Assembly: GCA_001802645.1 (NCBI GenBank) | Contig: MGZJ01000032.1 | Location: forward strand, 1-64,000 | Length of the DNA: 64,000 nt | Source of the DNA: Geobacteraceae bacterium GWC2_53_11 | GTDB lineage: Bacteria; Desulfobacterota; Desulfuromonadia; Geobacterales; Pseudopelobacteraceae | Direction: 5' to 3' | Shown here: positions 50,907-61,809 of the stretch, piece after piece | How the letters are laid out: every line of letters starts with the position of its first letter | How positions within the stretch are numbered: the first letter of the stretch is position 1 | Made by a program: the position numbers and the translations under genes | Notes under the pieces: generated by a model | The model's input: the letters and a program-made list of their open reading frames with translations, nothing else | Told to the model about the DNA's origin: nothing | Databases searched by the model: none

Positions 50907-51137
50907 ATGTCAACCGCAACTCAGTGCAAGTTCTTTGGACACATCATTACTGTTGAAAAGGCGTTGGCAGTCAGAAAAGCTGCGTCGCCTGAAGAGAGAA
51001 GAACGCTTGTCTTCGAGTGTTTGAAATGCGGAAAAGCCGTGCGGCCTCACGTGGCCGGAGACAGGTGTAAGGCTCACTTCGTACACATTAACCGTAATCC
51101 GGAATGTCACTTTGTTGATCCACCCAAGGAGTATTGA
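50907..51137 (+). CDS. Small putative zinc-binding protein
   Basis: MSTATQCKFFGHIITVEKAL...FECLKCGKAVRPHVAGDRCKAHFVHINRNPECHF; Cys/His pattern. Confidence 0.5.
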   Translation: MSTATQCKFFGHIITVEKALAVRKAASPEERRTLVFECLKCGKAVRPHVAGDRCKAHFVHINRNPECHFVDPPKEY

Positions 51138-51156
51138 TCCGTACCCCGATCCGACC

Positions 51157-51189
51157 AAAGCCATAGCCTGTCTATGGCTTTCTTTTTGC
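51157..51189 (+). terminator. Rho-independent terminator
   Basis: AAAGCCATAG-CCTGT-CTATGGCTTTCTTTTTG. Confidence 0.75.
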
Positions 51190-51262
51190 CGTCAGCGCCT
51201 GATTGAGATTGCCTGCTTCTTAGGCGCCGGTTATCGCTGATGCTTAAATATGGGGAGATGTA

Positions 51263-52015
51263 ATGGCAGTCTATTGCTATGACGGCAGTTTTGAAGGGTT
51301 TCTCTGTGCCGTGGCCGACTCCCTGGAGAGTGGCGATAGGCAGCACGAATTTGCTCGGGACGGCGACGTTCAGGCAGCCGGGCTCTTTGCCGGTGAGGTT
51401 CGTGAAGTGGTAACGGTGCGGGAGAGCGCCGTGGCGTTCCGGAAGCGTTTTGTCGATGCGGTGTCGCAGGAAGCTTTTGCCACGGCACGCTATGCCTTCC
51501 ATAGTCAAAAGCCGGGGATTGAGCTGCTGGTGTGGCGCTATCTCACGTTGGGTCTTCAAACTGGGAGGCGTTTGTGTCTGATGCTGGCGGAGGAACCGGT
51601 TCATTCGGTCAACCGCATTGCCCGGCAGGTGTCGCATGAAGCCCACAAGTTCAAAGGGTTTGTGCGCTTTCGCGAAGTGGAGGCCGGTTTTCTGTACGCC
51701 CAAATCGAACCGGAGGCCGACATCCTCCCCTTTATCGCCCCTCACTTCGTCGGGCGGGTCGGCGACCGCCCCTGGATGATCCACGACCTGCAGCGCAACC
51801 AGGCGGCGTTGTATGATCTCACCTCATGGCGGCTGGTCAGAGATGTTGAACTGACCGCCGAACCGGCACTCACCGCGACCGAACATGACTATGCCGCCCT
51901 GTGGCAGCGCTATTTTCAGCGCCACGCCATACCAGAACGGCATAATCCCAAACTGCAGCTGAAGCACGTGCCGCTGCGCTATCGTAAGCATTTGACGGAG
52001 TTTACAACCCGGTGA
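51263..52015 (+). CDS. TIGR03915-family putative DNA repair protein (partner of the radical SAM gene)
   Basis: MAVYCYDGSFEGFLCAVADSLES...HKFKGFVRFREVEAGFLYAQIEPEADILPFIAPHFVGRVGDRPWMIHDLQRNQAALY. Confidence 0.88.
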   Translation: MAVYCYDGSFEGFLCAVADSLESGDRQHEFARDGDVQAAGLFAGEVREVVTVRESAVAFRKRFVDAVSQEAFATARYAFHSQKPGIELLVWRYLTLGLQTGRRLCLMLAEEPVHSVNRIARQVSHEAHKFKGFVRFREVEAGFLYAQIEPEADILPFIAPHFVGRVGDRPWMIHDLQRNQAALYDLTSWRLVRDVELTAEPALTATEHDYAALWQRYFQRHAIPERHNPKLQLKHVPLRYRKHLTEFTTR

Positions 52016-53669
52016 TTTCCTTGTCTTTCGGGTACTCCACCAGGATGCCGAAGGTCAGCTCCTTATTCTCTCCCGCCGTGAGCGGCAACTTCCAGAGCAC
52101 CGTGCCGTCGTTCTTGACCTCAGCCGGTTTGATAGACGGCTCTTCCAGCGACACCTTGATCTCCTCATCGCCGGCCACCGGCAGCTGGTCACGCAGGGTG
52201 AGGGTCAGCGGCTCCTTGCGGAAGTTGCTCATCTCGATGCGGTAGCGGTAGCTGATCCGGTTCTTGCCGAACAGTCCCGCTTCCTTGTGCTGCTTCAACT
52301 CTTCCCGCTTGACCGATACCTGGTCGTCAGCCCCGAAAAACAGCTCGAATTTTTCCCCGGCGGCAATCTTTTTCAGCTGCGAGCTGCCGGTGAAACCGGT
52401 GCCGATAAAGGTGTTGACCTTACCCGGCAGGAGCGGGTAGGGGGCGCGATTGACGAGTTCCGACTTGAGAAATACGGCCGGCGACAGTTTCGGTACCGCC
52501 AGGTATTCGATGCTGACCGGCAGCTGTTCAACCGCGACAATAGTGCCGTGACGATTGCCGTCGGACGGGATGTCAAGCGGACGGGGCACATGGAACGAGA
52601 CGGAAGACTGCTCGTCGCTGATCTGCGCCACGGCAAATTGCGCGGGGGCTTCTTCGGCAATTTCCATATCCTGGGCACCTGCATCCATCTCGGCCCGTTT
52701 GGCTTTTTTTGCACTTCCGTACAGCATTGGCGCTGCTGCCGGATAGGCCATTTCCGACCTTACCGGGCGTGGACGGTACAGCGAGACATTCCACGGCGTC
52801 AGTTCCGGCGGCGCGCCGCCGATGGCGGGACGGGCGGTGGACAGGGTCAAGTCAACGTTAGCCCACTCTTCGCCGGTCTGCTGGCGGATCATCGCCTGAA
52901 AGGTCAGGCCGGCACTCTTGCTGTCCGAGGCCAGACGGACATCGTAGGTCGGTTCCCAGCTGGCCTGGGGAGTCATTGCCGCCAGCTCAAGCGTCAGATT
53001 GCCTGCCCGGGTGACCTCAACCGCCACTACGACGGTTTTGACTTCTTTGCGTCCCGAGCCGGCCGCTTCATTCTGCTGGCGGCGCAGGGCGTCGATCTTG
53101 TCCTTGATGACCTTCTTGTCGAATTCGATCTCCCGGCTCTGCTCTTCGGCCTTGGCGATGCCGTTGCCGACAAAGGTGGAGGCGTCTTGCAGCTCTGTCG
53201 CGGTCGGTTTGCCGATCGCCAGTTCCTTGGAGATGCGGTCACCCCAGGCGACGCGAATCGATTCGAGGAAGGCTTTCTGGGCGATGATACCGGACTTTCT
53301 GGCGTCCAGTGCTACGGAGCGTTTTTCCAGGGCCCGGATTTCCTCCTGCAGCTCCTGTACGCGTTTCTCGCCCCTCTGCTCCAGGAAAACCCGCTTGATC
53401 TCCAGGCCGGTTATGGTCGTCGTGGCGGTCCCTTTGCCGTCCACCCGCACCGAGTCATCCAGTACCAGTGTCGGCAGGGATTCAAAGGCGATCAGGTAGC
53501 TCCCCGGTTTGAGGGTAAGCGTACTGCTGCGGGTGGTCAGCGCCCGGTCCGCGTAGACGGTGACGGCGGTGATGTGTGACGGTGCGGGAATGCGTTGCGG
53601 TTCAGTTGAAAGTGCGAGGGTGGGGATCAGGATAAGAGTCAGGAACAGAAAAATGCGTAGACTTTTCAT
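52002..53669 (-). CDS. DUF4139 (mucoidy-inhibitor-A-like) secreted/periplasmic protein
   Basis: MKSLRIFLFLTLILIPTLALS signal peptide; ITAVTVYADRALTTRSSTLTLKPGSYLIAFESLP; TYDVRLAS; EVKNDGTVLWKLPLTAGENKELTFGILVEYPKDKEI. Confidence 0.88.
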   Translation of the reverse strand: MKSLRIFLFLTLILIPTLALSTEPQRIPAPSHITAVTVYADRALTTRSSTLTLKPGSYLIAFESLPTLVLDDSVRVDGKGTATTTITGLEIKRVFLEQRGEKRVQELQEEIRALEKRSVALDARKSGIIAQKAFLESIRVAWGDRISKELAIGKPTATELQDASTFVGNGIAKAEEQSREIEFDKKVIKDKIDALRRQQNEAAGSGRKEVKTVVVAVEVTRAGNLTLELAAMTPQASWEPTYDVRLASDSKSAGLTFQAMIRQQTGEEWANVDLTLSTARPAIGGAPPELTPWNVSLYRPRPVRSEMAYPAAAPMLYGSAKKAKRAEMDAGAQDMEIAEEAPAQFAVAQISDEQSSVSFHVPRPLDIPSDGNRHGTIVAVEQLPVSIEYLAVPKLSPAVFLKSELVNRAPYPLLPGKVNTFIGTGFTGSSQLKKIAAGEKFELFFGADDQVSVKREELKQHKEAGLFGKNRISYRYRIEMSNFRKEPLTLTLRDQLPVAGDEEIKVSLEEPSIKPAEVKNDGTVLWKLPLTAGENKELTFGILVEYPKDKEITGL

Positions 53670-53692
53670 GGTGCGCTCCTTTGGATTTAGAC

Positions 53693-53806
53693 GTTTCCCC
53701 TCCCTTGACGGGAGGGGATTAAGGGGTGGGTGAAGTAGCAAGCTGTGTCCAATGTGGCATGCTCCCCCGCCCCCTGCCCCCCTCCCGCAAAGGGTGGGGG
53801 AATTTT
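53693..53806. repeat. G/C-rich intergenic inverted-repeat element
   Basis: TTTCCCCTCCCTTGACGGGAGGGGATTAAGGGGTGGG ... CCCCCTCCCGCAAAGGGTGGGGGAA. Confidence 0.45.
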
Positions 53807-54458
53807 ATCTGCGGCCTTTTGCCGGTGGGCGTGAACCCTCTCCCTGCCGTTTGCCGGAGGTCGGGCGGCCGGTCCGTTTGCCGGCAGTCGCGGGACGTTC
53901 AGTTACGGCAGCATCCCTCGTTGCTTTGGGACGGAATTTTCTGACCGCATCTTTTGCTGCGGAAGAGCGGCCGACCTTGGTCGCTTCCTTGGCTGCCGGA
54001 CGACTGCTCCTCGCTGGCTTTGCCGCTCCCGGACGGGCACTTCCGGCACTGCTCTCGGCTGCTGCGGGTCTGGAACCAGCTGCAGAACGTGCTCCTGCCG
54101 CAGGCCGGGCGGTTGAAGGGCGGGCACCTGCTGCTGGGCGAGCAGTCGCCGCAGGTCTGGCACCAACAGCCGGTTTCCGTTTAACGAATGGTGTCTTGGC
54201 CGGGCGATCCTTTTGCGGTACGGCTATGCTGACGACGATGCAGCGGTCAATCAGATAGGTACCATCCAGGGTTTCGACGACCTCGTCCAGATTGACTTCG
54301 GACAGCATCCGCACGTAGCCGCAGCGCTTGAATTCGCCGGTCTGTTCGTCAACGATCAGGTGGACCGAGGTGACGACACCCATGATTTCAAAAAGTTTGC
54401 GCAGGTCTTCTTCGGTCGCCTGCTCTGAAATGTGTCCAACGTAGAGTTCTTTTGCCAT
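53805..54458 (-). CDS. RRM-type RNA-binding protein with long Arg/Pro/Ala-rich disordered tail
   Basis: MAKELYVGHISEQATEEDLRKLFEIMGVVTSVHLIVDEQTGEFKRCGYVRM then low-complexity ARPAAGARP tail. Confidence 0.85.
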   Translation of the reverse strand: MAKELYVGHISEQATEEDLRKLFEIMGVVTSVHLIVDEQTGEFKRCGYVRMLSEVNLDEVVETLDGTYLIDRCIVVSIAVPQKDRPAKTPFVKRKPAVGARPAATARPAAGARPSTARPAAGARSAAGSRPAAAESSAGSARPGAAKPARSSRPAAKEATKVGRSSAAKDAVRKFRPKATRDAAVTERPATAGKRTGRPTSGKRQGEGSRPPAKGRR

Positions 54459-54494
54459 GGTGTGATCCTTATAAGTAAATGCAAGATGCGATGG

Positions 54495-54582
54495 AACCTT
54501 ACCACCCCCAACCCCTCCTTAGCAAGGAGGGGAGTTATGAAGTCCCCCTCCTGTTTCAGGAGGGGCTAGGGGTGGTAAGGTT
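54495..54582. repeat. Intergenic inverted-repeat element (MITE-like)
   Basis: AACCTTACCACCCCCAACCCCTCCTT ... AGGAGGGGCTAGGGGTGGTAAGGTT long near-perfect terminal IR. Confidence 0.75.
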
Positions 54583-54593
54583 TTGATCTGTTT

Positions 54594-55358
54594 TTATTTC
54601 TGTTGTCTGTTAATAGCGAATGGTCCCCACGCTTGGTCGATCGACATCAGCTCCAGCGTGTTGACGTTGACATGAGGCGGCTGGCTGGTTACCCAGCGCA
54701 CCGTTTCGGCGATGTCTTCCGCGGTAAGCGGCTCGGTCCCCTGGTACACGTCGGCGGCCTTGTCGTCGTCTCCTTTGAAACGAACCTTTGAAAACTCGGT
54801 TTCCGCCATGCCGGGCTGAATGCAGGATACCCTGACTCTGGTCCCGAGCAGGTCGCAGCGCAGATTGCGGGAAAACTGGGTGACGAACGCTTTGGTGCCG
54901 CCGTAGACATTGCCCCCCGGATAGGGCCAGGCACCGGCGGTGGAGCTGATGTTGACGATATGACCTCGATTGCGCTCGACCATGCCGGGGAGGATAAAAC
55001 GGGTGCAGTACATGACACCCTTGATGTTGGTGTCCACCATGGTGTCCCAGTCATCCAGATTGACCTGATGGGCCGGTTCCAGACCCAGGGCCAGGCCGGC
55101 GTTGTTGATCAGAATGTCGATGGTACGAAAGCGCTCCGGCAACCCTTCAACCGCTCCCTGTACCGCTTCGCGGTCGCGTACGTCCAGCGGAATGATATGG
55201 ATGTCGGCGTGCGGGGCCAGCTCCTTCTGAAGCTTCAGTAGCGGGTCGATCCGCCGGGCGGTCAGCACGAGGCGATTGCCGTCTGCGGCAAAGATGCTGG
55301 CGCAGGCAGCGCCGAATCCGGATGACGCGCCGGTTATGAAGATGGTTTTCCCGCTCAT
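54594..55358 (-). CDS. SDR-family oxidoreductase (YdfG-like)
   Basis: MSGKTIFITGASSGFGAACASIFA...NNAGLALG...STAGAWPYPGGNVYGGTKAFV. Confidence 0.93.
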   Translation of the reverse strand: MSGKTIFITGASSGFGAACASIFAADGNRLVLTARRIDPLLKLQKELAPHADIHIIPLDVRDREAVQGAVEGLPERFRTIDILINNAGLALGLEPAHQVNLDDWDTMVDTNIKGVMYCTRFILPGMVERNRGHIVNISSTAGAWPYPGGNVYGGTKAFVTQFSRNLRCDLLGTRVRVSCIQPGMAETEFSKVRFKGDDDKAADVYQGTEPLTAEDIAETVRWVTSQPPHVNVNTLELMSIDQAWGPFAINRQQK

Positions 55359-56245
55359 GATTCCTCCTGAAGCAAGCCGTAGACCGCATCCTGCAGTTGA
55401 TCCCGTCCGATTCCCCTCTGTTCGCACAGGGCCAGTAGTTCTTCCGGCAACGGGGCGCAGACGGTCAATGCTCCGGCCTCTTCCCGAACCAGTATCGTCC
55501 GGAATGAATGCAGGGCAAAACCGGCGAGTTCCGGCATATCGCCACCGCCATAGCGTTTGTCAGCCACCACCGGGTGCCCGATGGCTGCCAGATGGCGGCG
55601 GATCTGGTGCATCCGGCCGCTGATCGGAGTGACCGCCAGCAGGGAACAGTTGTCACCTGACAGGAGCACGCGGTAACGGGTTTCGGATTCCTTGTCGTCC
55701 AGCGGTTCGGTGATGGTCCCGCTCTCTTCGGTTGTTCCCCACACCAGCGCCAGATACAGTTTGTCCAGTCCGGTATCCTTGACCTGGCGGCCATAAATCC
55801 CGGCGGAACTGGAGCTTTTAGCCAGAATAACCGTCCCGGATGTGCCGCGGTCGAGGCGGTTGACCGGGTAGAGTTTACAGGCGGTGTCGCGACCGGTCAT
55901 GTACGTCTGGCCAAACTCCACCAGATTTTCCTCGCATTCCGCGGTACGGTGCATCGGCAGTCCTGCCGGTTTGTTGACGATGGTGATCTGCCCGTCTTCG
56001 TAGAGGATGTCCAGTTCAGGCCTGATCGATGTAATATAGCCGACCGTGGCAGCGCTCTCCTTGAGGGTGACGATGTCGTGGAGCGCCAGCAGCGTATCAT
56101 GGTTTGTCGTGGTGCCGTTGAGTTTGGCTGCGCCGCTTTTGATCAGTTTGCGGGCGTAGCCGAAGGGAGATGTTGGCATCAGGGTTCGCAGGAAGCTTTC
56201 CAGGCGGCGGCAGTGGTCGTGGTGGCTGATTTCGTAAGAGAGCAT
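55355..56245 (-). CDS. RluA-family RNA pseudouridine synthase
   Basis: PVNRLDRGTSGTVILAKS motif, S4-like N-terminus, GRMHQIRRHLAAIGHPVVADKRYG. Confidence 0.93.
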   Translation of the reverse strand: MLSYEISHHDHCRRLESFLRTLMPTSPFGYARKLIKSGAAKLNGTTTNHDTLLALHDIVTLKESAATVGYITSIRPELDILYEDGQITIVNKPAGLPMHRTAECEENLVEFGQTYMTGRDTACKLYPVNRLDRGTSGTVILAKSSSSAGIYGRQVKDTGLDKLYLALVWGTTEESGTITEPLDDKESETRYRVLLSGDNCSLLAVTPISGRMHQIRRHLAAIGHPVVADKRYGGGDMPELAGFALHSFRTILVREEAGALTVCAPLPEELLALCEQRGIGRDQLQDAVYGLLQEES

Positions 56246-56261
56246 GATTGTGTGGGGTGTT

Positions 56262-56462
56262 TCAGGTAAGAGAAATGCCGCGATCCCGCATCAGGTTCTT
56301 GAGCGAGCGGTCATAGGTGCGTTCACCGGCTGGGGTGAACATGCAGCCGGTGGCTTCGCTCTTGTCGCGGTGGAAGGCGACACACTGGCAGCAGTTGCCA
56401 CGCCGGGGACAGGCGGGGGTGTAGGTGCATTTACAGTCGGCGCCGGTTCTTGAACATGACAT
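56262..56462 (-). CDS. DUF6485-like cysteine-rich protein
   Basis: MSCSRTGADCKCTYTPACPRRGNCCQCVAFHRDKSEATGCMFTPAGERTYDRSLKNLMRDRGISLT. Confidence 0.78.
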   Translation of the reverse strand: MSCSRTGADCKCTYTPACPRRGNCCQCVAFHRDKSEATGCMFTPAGERTYDRSLKNLMRDRGISLT

Positions 56463-56493
56463 GTGACTCTCCGTAGTGTTAGAGGGGTAATGG

Positions 56494-57441
56494 CTAGACA
56501 ACCAGACGATCATCCTTGTAGCCCGCGTTGACTTCCAGCGCTTCATTCAAGGAGCGGATGGCAACTTCAATCTGGCTGTCATCCGGTTCGCGGGTCGTCA
56601 GACGCTGCAGGGCCAGGCCGGGGGTGATGACCATTTTGACGAGTGGGTGGCTGTCGTGGGTAGCGCTCCATTTGAGGAATTCGTAGGAAATTCCGGCGAT
56701 CATCGGCAGCAGCACTATTCGCGACCCGGCCTTGAGATAAAACGGCCAGAGCTTGGGAATCAGGGAAAACACAGCGATACTTACCAGCATGACGATCAGC
56801 AGGAAACTGGTGCCGCAGCGTGGATGCAGGCGCGGGTAGCGGCGCACATTCTCAATGGACAGTTCAACGCCGTCCTCGAAGGCAAAAATGGATTTGTGTT
56901 CGGCACCGTGGTACTGGAAGACCCGCTGGATATCCTCCATGCGCGAGATGCCCCAGATGTAGGCGAGGAACACGATGACACGGATGACGCCGTCCACCAG
57001 GTTGAAGACTATGTTGTTGTCGCCGATAACCGGTGTCAACAGTTTGGTCAGGTAGAGCGGGAACAGGAAGAACAGGCAGATGCCGAAGCCGAAGGCAATT
57101 GACATGGTGCCGGCCATGGCCCAGGAGGAGAGTTCGCTTCCCCCCTCTTTATCGCCGTCCTTTTTCTTTTCCTTCTCTTTGTCTTTTTCCTCCTCGGTCA
57201 TCGCTTCGTTGGCGGAAAAATTGAGTGCCTTGATGCCGATGATCAGGGAGGTGAAGAGCGCCACTGCTCCCCTGATTATGGGAAGTTTGACGATCGGAAA
57301 ACGCTCGGAGAGCGGTACGACCAGCTCTTTCCGGACGACTATTTCGCCATCGGGGCGGCGAACGGCAATAGCAACCGAGCGGGGCGCGCGCATCATAACC
57401 CCTTCAATGACTGCCTGACCGCCGACATGTATCTTATCCAT
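56494..57441 (-). CDS. DUF1385 membrane protein
   Basis: MDKIHVGGQAVIEGVMMRAPRSVAIAVR...YHGAEHKSIFAFEDG...HPRCGTSFLLIVM. Confidence 0.93.
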   Translation of the reverse strand: MDKIHVGGQAVIEGVMMRAPRSVAIAVRRPDGEIVVRKELVVPLSERFPIVKLPIIRGAVALFTSLIIGIKALNFSANEAMTEEEKDKEKEKKKDGDKEGGSELSSWAMAGTMSIAFGFGICLFFLFPLYLTKLLTPVIGDNNIVFNLVDGVIRVIVFLAYIWGISRMEDIQRVFQYHGAEHKSIFAFEDGVELSIENVRRYPRLHPRCGTSFLLIVMLVSIAVFSLIPKLWPFYLKAGSRIVLLPMIAGISYEFLKWSATHDSHPLVKMVITPGLALQRLTTREPDDSQIEVAIRSLNEALEVNAGYKDDRLVV

Positions 57442-57456
57442 GGAGCTCACTTCCTG

Positions 57457-58149
57457 TTAGTTCAGATTCTTGTAAAATTTCCTGACTTCATCCATCTGGC
57501 CGCAGCAGAATTGCCCTTCAGGGCACGGGGCGTTGACACAGCCGGGGCCGGCATCGCGGAAGATGATGGGTGCAATATTTTGTGCCAGTCGCAGCATCTC
57601 GATACTCATTTCGCGGATTTCCCACTGGGCGCGCTGGCAGCAGCGCAGGGCGAAGAAGTGGAGCAGTTCGCGGGCGTTCATGGTCATGATAATTTTGGTT
57701 TCGGTGGCGTTGGGGAGGATGTAGCGGGCATCCTCGGCCGGAATCCCCATGTCGATCAACTGGGCATAGGCCTTGTGCACAGTTTCCGACATGAAGGCGA
57801 ATATCTGGCGCGCCTCGGCGTTTTCGGCGATAGTGTCCGGCATGATGGAGGTAAATTCCTCCTTGTGCGATACGTAGCGCTGGGACTGTTGGGAAAACGA
57901 GGCAATGCGGTGTCGGACCAGTTGATGGGTGGTGACGCGCGAAATTCCTTCAATGCCGAAGGTGAAGGTGGCATGTTCAAGCACAGAGTGGTGCCCCAGC
58001 GACATGACCTTGTCGAGGAACGTCTCGATATCTGACGCTGCCAGTTTCTCACGCAACTCGTCAATTGATGCGGGTGAGTAACAGAGACGGGCAGCCAGCG
58101 CCACGGTATGTTCGGGATTGGGGGTGTGTTCGATCAGGGTGACATTCAT
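57457..58149 (-). CDS. thyX: FAD-dependent thymidylate synthase
   Basis: SLGHHSVLEHATFTFGIEGISRVTTHQLVRHRIASFSQQSQRYV (RHRxxSxxxxSxR). Confidence 0.96.
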   Translation of the reverse strand: MNVTLIEHTPNPEHTVALAARLCYSPASIDELREKLAASDIETFLDKVMSLGHHSVLEHATFTFGIEGISRVTTHQLVRHRIASFSQQSQRYVSHKEEFTSIMPDTIAENAEARQIFAFMSETVHKAYAQLIDMGIPAEDARYILPNATETKIIMTMNARELLHFFALRCCQRAQWEIREMSIEMLRLAQNIAPIIFRDAGPGCVNAPCPEGQFCCGQMDEVRKFYKNLN

Positions 58150-58258
58150 GGTGTCCTGCGCGAGCCATGCTCAGAGGTAGCAATGGTCATTTCAGAAACT
58201 GGCATGCTCTTATCAAAGTAGTGGCTCCTGACGATAATCCGAGGTGTCAGGAGAAAAA

Positions 58259-58289
58259 AAAGGGGATTTGCCTCGCGACAAAGCCCCTC
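58259..58289 (-). terminator. Rho-independent terminator downstream of rpmE
   Basis: Minus strand GAGGGGCTTTGTCGCGAGGCAAATCCCCTTTTTTTTC. Confidence 0.75.
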
Positions 58290-58312
58290 ACTTTAATGTG
58301 CGAAACGGTGGC

Positions 58313-58528
58313 TTACGCCTGGCCGTAACGTTTTTTGAAGCGCTCAACACGTCCGGCAGTGTCAATCAGTTTCTGCTTGCCGGTGTAGAACGGGTGGCAT
58401 GCAGAGCAGATCTCGGTGCTGATCTCTTTTTTGGTGGAGCGTGTCTGGAATGAATTACCGCACAGGCACTTAACGGTAATCTCGGAATACTCTGGGTGGA
58501 TACCTTCTTTCATCTCTTCCTCCTTCAA
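58313..58528 (-). CDS. rpmE: 50S ribosomal protein L31 (Cys-containing form)
   Basis: [24 protein letters not shown]...[29 protein letters not shown]. Confidence 0.96.
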   Translation of the reverse strand: MKEEEMKEGIHPEYSEITVKCLCGNSFQTRSTKKEISTEICSACHPFYTGKQKLIDTAGRVERFKKRYGQA

Positions 58529-58607
58529 TGGTGCTTTACAGCGTAAAGTAATCAGTCGTGAGCAGTAAGGGCTGATAATAGCTAGTTATAAAAAATTTTG
58601 CAACTCT

Positions 58608-59855
<1,248 letters not shown>

Positions 59856-60139
59856 CTGTTCTCCTGCGAAGTGTCGTTCTTGATATGGGGAAGTTGCATT
59901 GATAGAATTATTTTTGTCCGGGGGATGTTTGATTTGGCTGCAGCGATGAAACCTGACATAGCCGGAGTAATGCTCAAAGAGCGGATGTATGAGTTTTCAG
60001 AGGTTCAATTAGCTAGTGTGTATGAGAAGTCTTGGGATCTGTTCGGTTACCAGGTTGTTTAATCTGAGGTGTTGTGACGTTACCCTTTATTTTCAGGGCT
60101 TGTCAATAAAAAACAGCACAAGTTGCCGTGTAATGGTCA

Positions 60140-60910
60140 TTATTTCCTCTTCAAAAGCTCGTTGACCACAACGCCCGCCATAGTCAGTCCGAAGATGGAG
60201 GGAATATACGAGATGCTACCGAGAATCACCCGGCGATGCTCGCAGCGGAAGGTCTGCTCGGCCCGGTTGGGGCAGATGCAGTCGGCGCCGCACGCGCTTG
60301 AGGTCGCCGGATCAAGTTCCCGGTGCAGTTCGGTGGAGTAGACTACCTGTACGCCGGAGGTGATGCCCCGGTCTTTCAGTATCCTCCTCATGCTGCGGGC
60401 CATGCGGCAGTTCTTGCTGGCTGAAATGTCGGACACCTCGATCTTGGTCGGATCAAGTTTGTTGGCCGCTCCCATGCTGGAAATGACCGGGATGCCCTGC
60501 TGGCGGCAGAAGGTGATCAGCGCCGCCTTGGCCGTGAAATGGTCGATGGCGTCCAGTACGTAATCGGGGCGGGGCGTCAGCAGGCGCTCGGCGTTGTCTC
60601 CCGAGAAGAACTCCTTAACCGGAAGGATCTCGGCGCCCGGGTTGATGTCGCGCAGGCGGACTGCCATGGTCTCGACTTTCGGCTGGCCGACGGTGCTGGT
60701 GAGCGCATGGATCTGGCGGTTGAGGTTGGTCAGGCAGATGTCGTCAAAATCGACCAAGGTAATTTTGCCGACCCCGGCGCGCCCAAGGGCTTCCGCGGCG
60801 TAGCTGCCGACGCCGCCGATGCCGCAGATCATGACGTGACAGTTTGCCAGAGTGGATAAGCCGGAGGTTCCAATCAGAAGCTCGGAGCGGGAAAAGCGAT
60901 GAAGTGCCAT
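60140..60910 (-). CDS. tcdA: ThiF/MoeB-family tRNA threonylcarbamoyladenosine dehydratase (TcdA-like)
   Basis: VMICGIGGVGSYAAEALGRAGVGKITLVDFDDICLTNLNRQIHAL. Confidence 0.9.
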   Translation of the reverse strand: MALHRFSRSELLIGTSGLSTLANCHVMICGIGGVGSYAAEALGRAGVGKITLVDFDDICLTNLNRQIHALTSTVGQPKVETMAVRLRDINPGAEILPVKEFFSGDNAERLLTPRPDYVLDAIDHFTAKAALITFCRQQGIPVISSMGAANKLDPTKIEVSDISASKNCRMARSMRRILKDRGITSGVQVVYSTELHRELDPATSSACGADCICPNRAEQTFRCEHRRVILGSISYIPSIFGLTMAGVVVNELLKRK

Positions 60911-60942
60911 GGTGTTGGTTTGTCCTGTTTTCTTTCGTAGTG

Positions 60943-61809
60943 CTACACAATTATGTGTGCAAAGTCAGTGTCTTCGGAGATGCGCGCCGGCCCATAGCCG
61001 ACGAAATCGCCGTCGATCTGGATGGGATGTGTCCCCAATATCTCAAAACCGGAAGCGTTCACCCTTGTCAGGTTCCCGTTCCTGTCCGCCCGGTTCCGGA
61101 ACAGGTCGAGAGCGCAACTCAGATAGGTACGGCGGCTGTTTCCCGTTATGCAGACAGCTGAAAGGCCGGGGGAAAAAGGACTGCTGCCGGGTGACAGGAT
61201 GAAATCGCCTCCGTAGCGGGCGGCATTGCAAATAATGGCGGTATGACAGGAAACCTCGCCCTGTTCGGACTTCAGCGTGAAGGTGGCCGTGTCCCAGTTG
61301 ATCGCCCGCTTCAGTGCCGACAGTGCATAGGCGCCCTGGCGGAGATATTTCTTTGCCAACGGCCACACATCCCTGACAACGGCTCCGTCCAGACCGATCC
61401 CGGCCATGAGCAGGAATCTGAGCGAACGAGTTTCCATGTCCAGTACCCCGACGGACAGGGAGCGTGTCCTGCCGGCAATGATCTTGTCAACGCCGTCTGC
61501 AATGGAGGTTATGCCCAGTTCGGCGGCCAGCACGTTGGAGGTGCCGAAGGGGAGCACCGCCAGCGTGGCCGTGCCCGGCTTTATGCCGTTAACCACCGCG
61601 TTGAAGGTGCCGTCGCCCCCGGCGACAATAACCAGATGCGGTTCCTGCTGTTCGTTGATAACGGCACATCGGGCAAAAATATCCGTTGGTGTGCGGACCT
61701 GCAAAACCTCGGGGATGATGGCGTGGGCGTGCAGCTTGTCCAGGGTGTACTGCAGGTGCTCGGCCGAATGGTGCCCGGATAAAGGGTTGACGAAGAGATA
61801 TGTTTTCAT
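60943..61809 (-). CDS. Diacylglycerol kinase-family lipid kinase
   Basis: VNPLSGHHSAEH...VIVAGGDGTFNAVVNGI...AVLPFGTSNVLAAELGI. Confidence 0.92.
   Translation of the reverse strand: MKTYLFVNPLSGHHSAEHLQYTLDKLHAHAIIPEVLQVRTPTDIFARCAVINEQQEPHLVIVAGGDGTFNAVVNGIKPGTATLAVLPFGTSNVLAAELGITSIADGVDKIIAGRTRSLSVGVLDMETRSLRFLLMAGIGLDGAVVRDVWPLAKKYLRQGAYALSALKRAINWDTATFTLKSEQGEVSCHTAIICNAARYGGDFILSPGSSPFSPGLSAVCITGNSRRTYLSCALDLFRNRADRNGNLTRVNASGFEILGTHPIQIDGDFVGYGPARISEDTDFAHIIV

Noticed and set aside
52287-53579. 430-aa plus-strand ORF
   Set aside because: Fully antisense to the well-supported DUF4139 gene; long antisense ORF expected from GC-rich codon bias, no protein-like motifs
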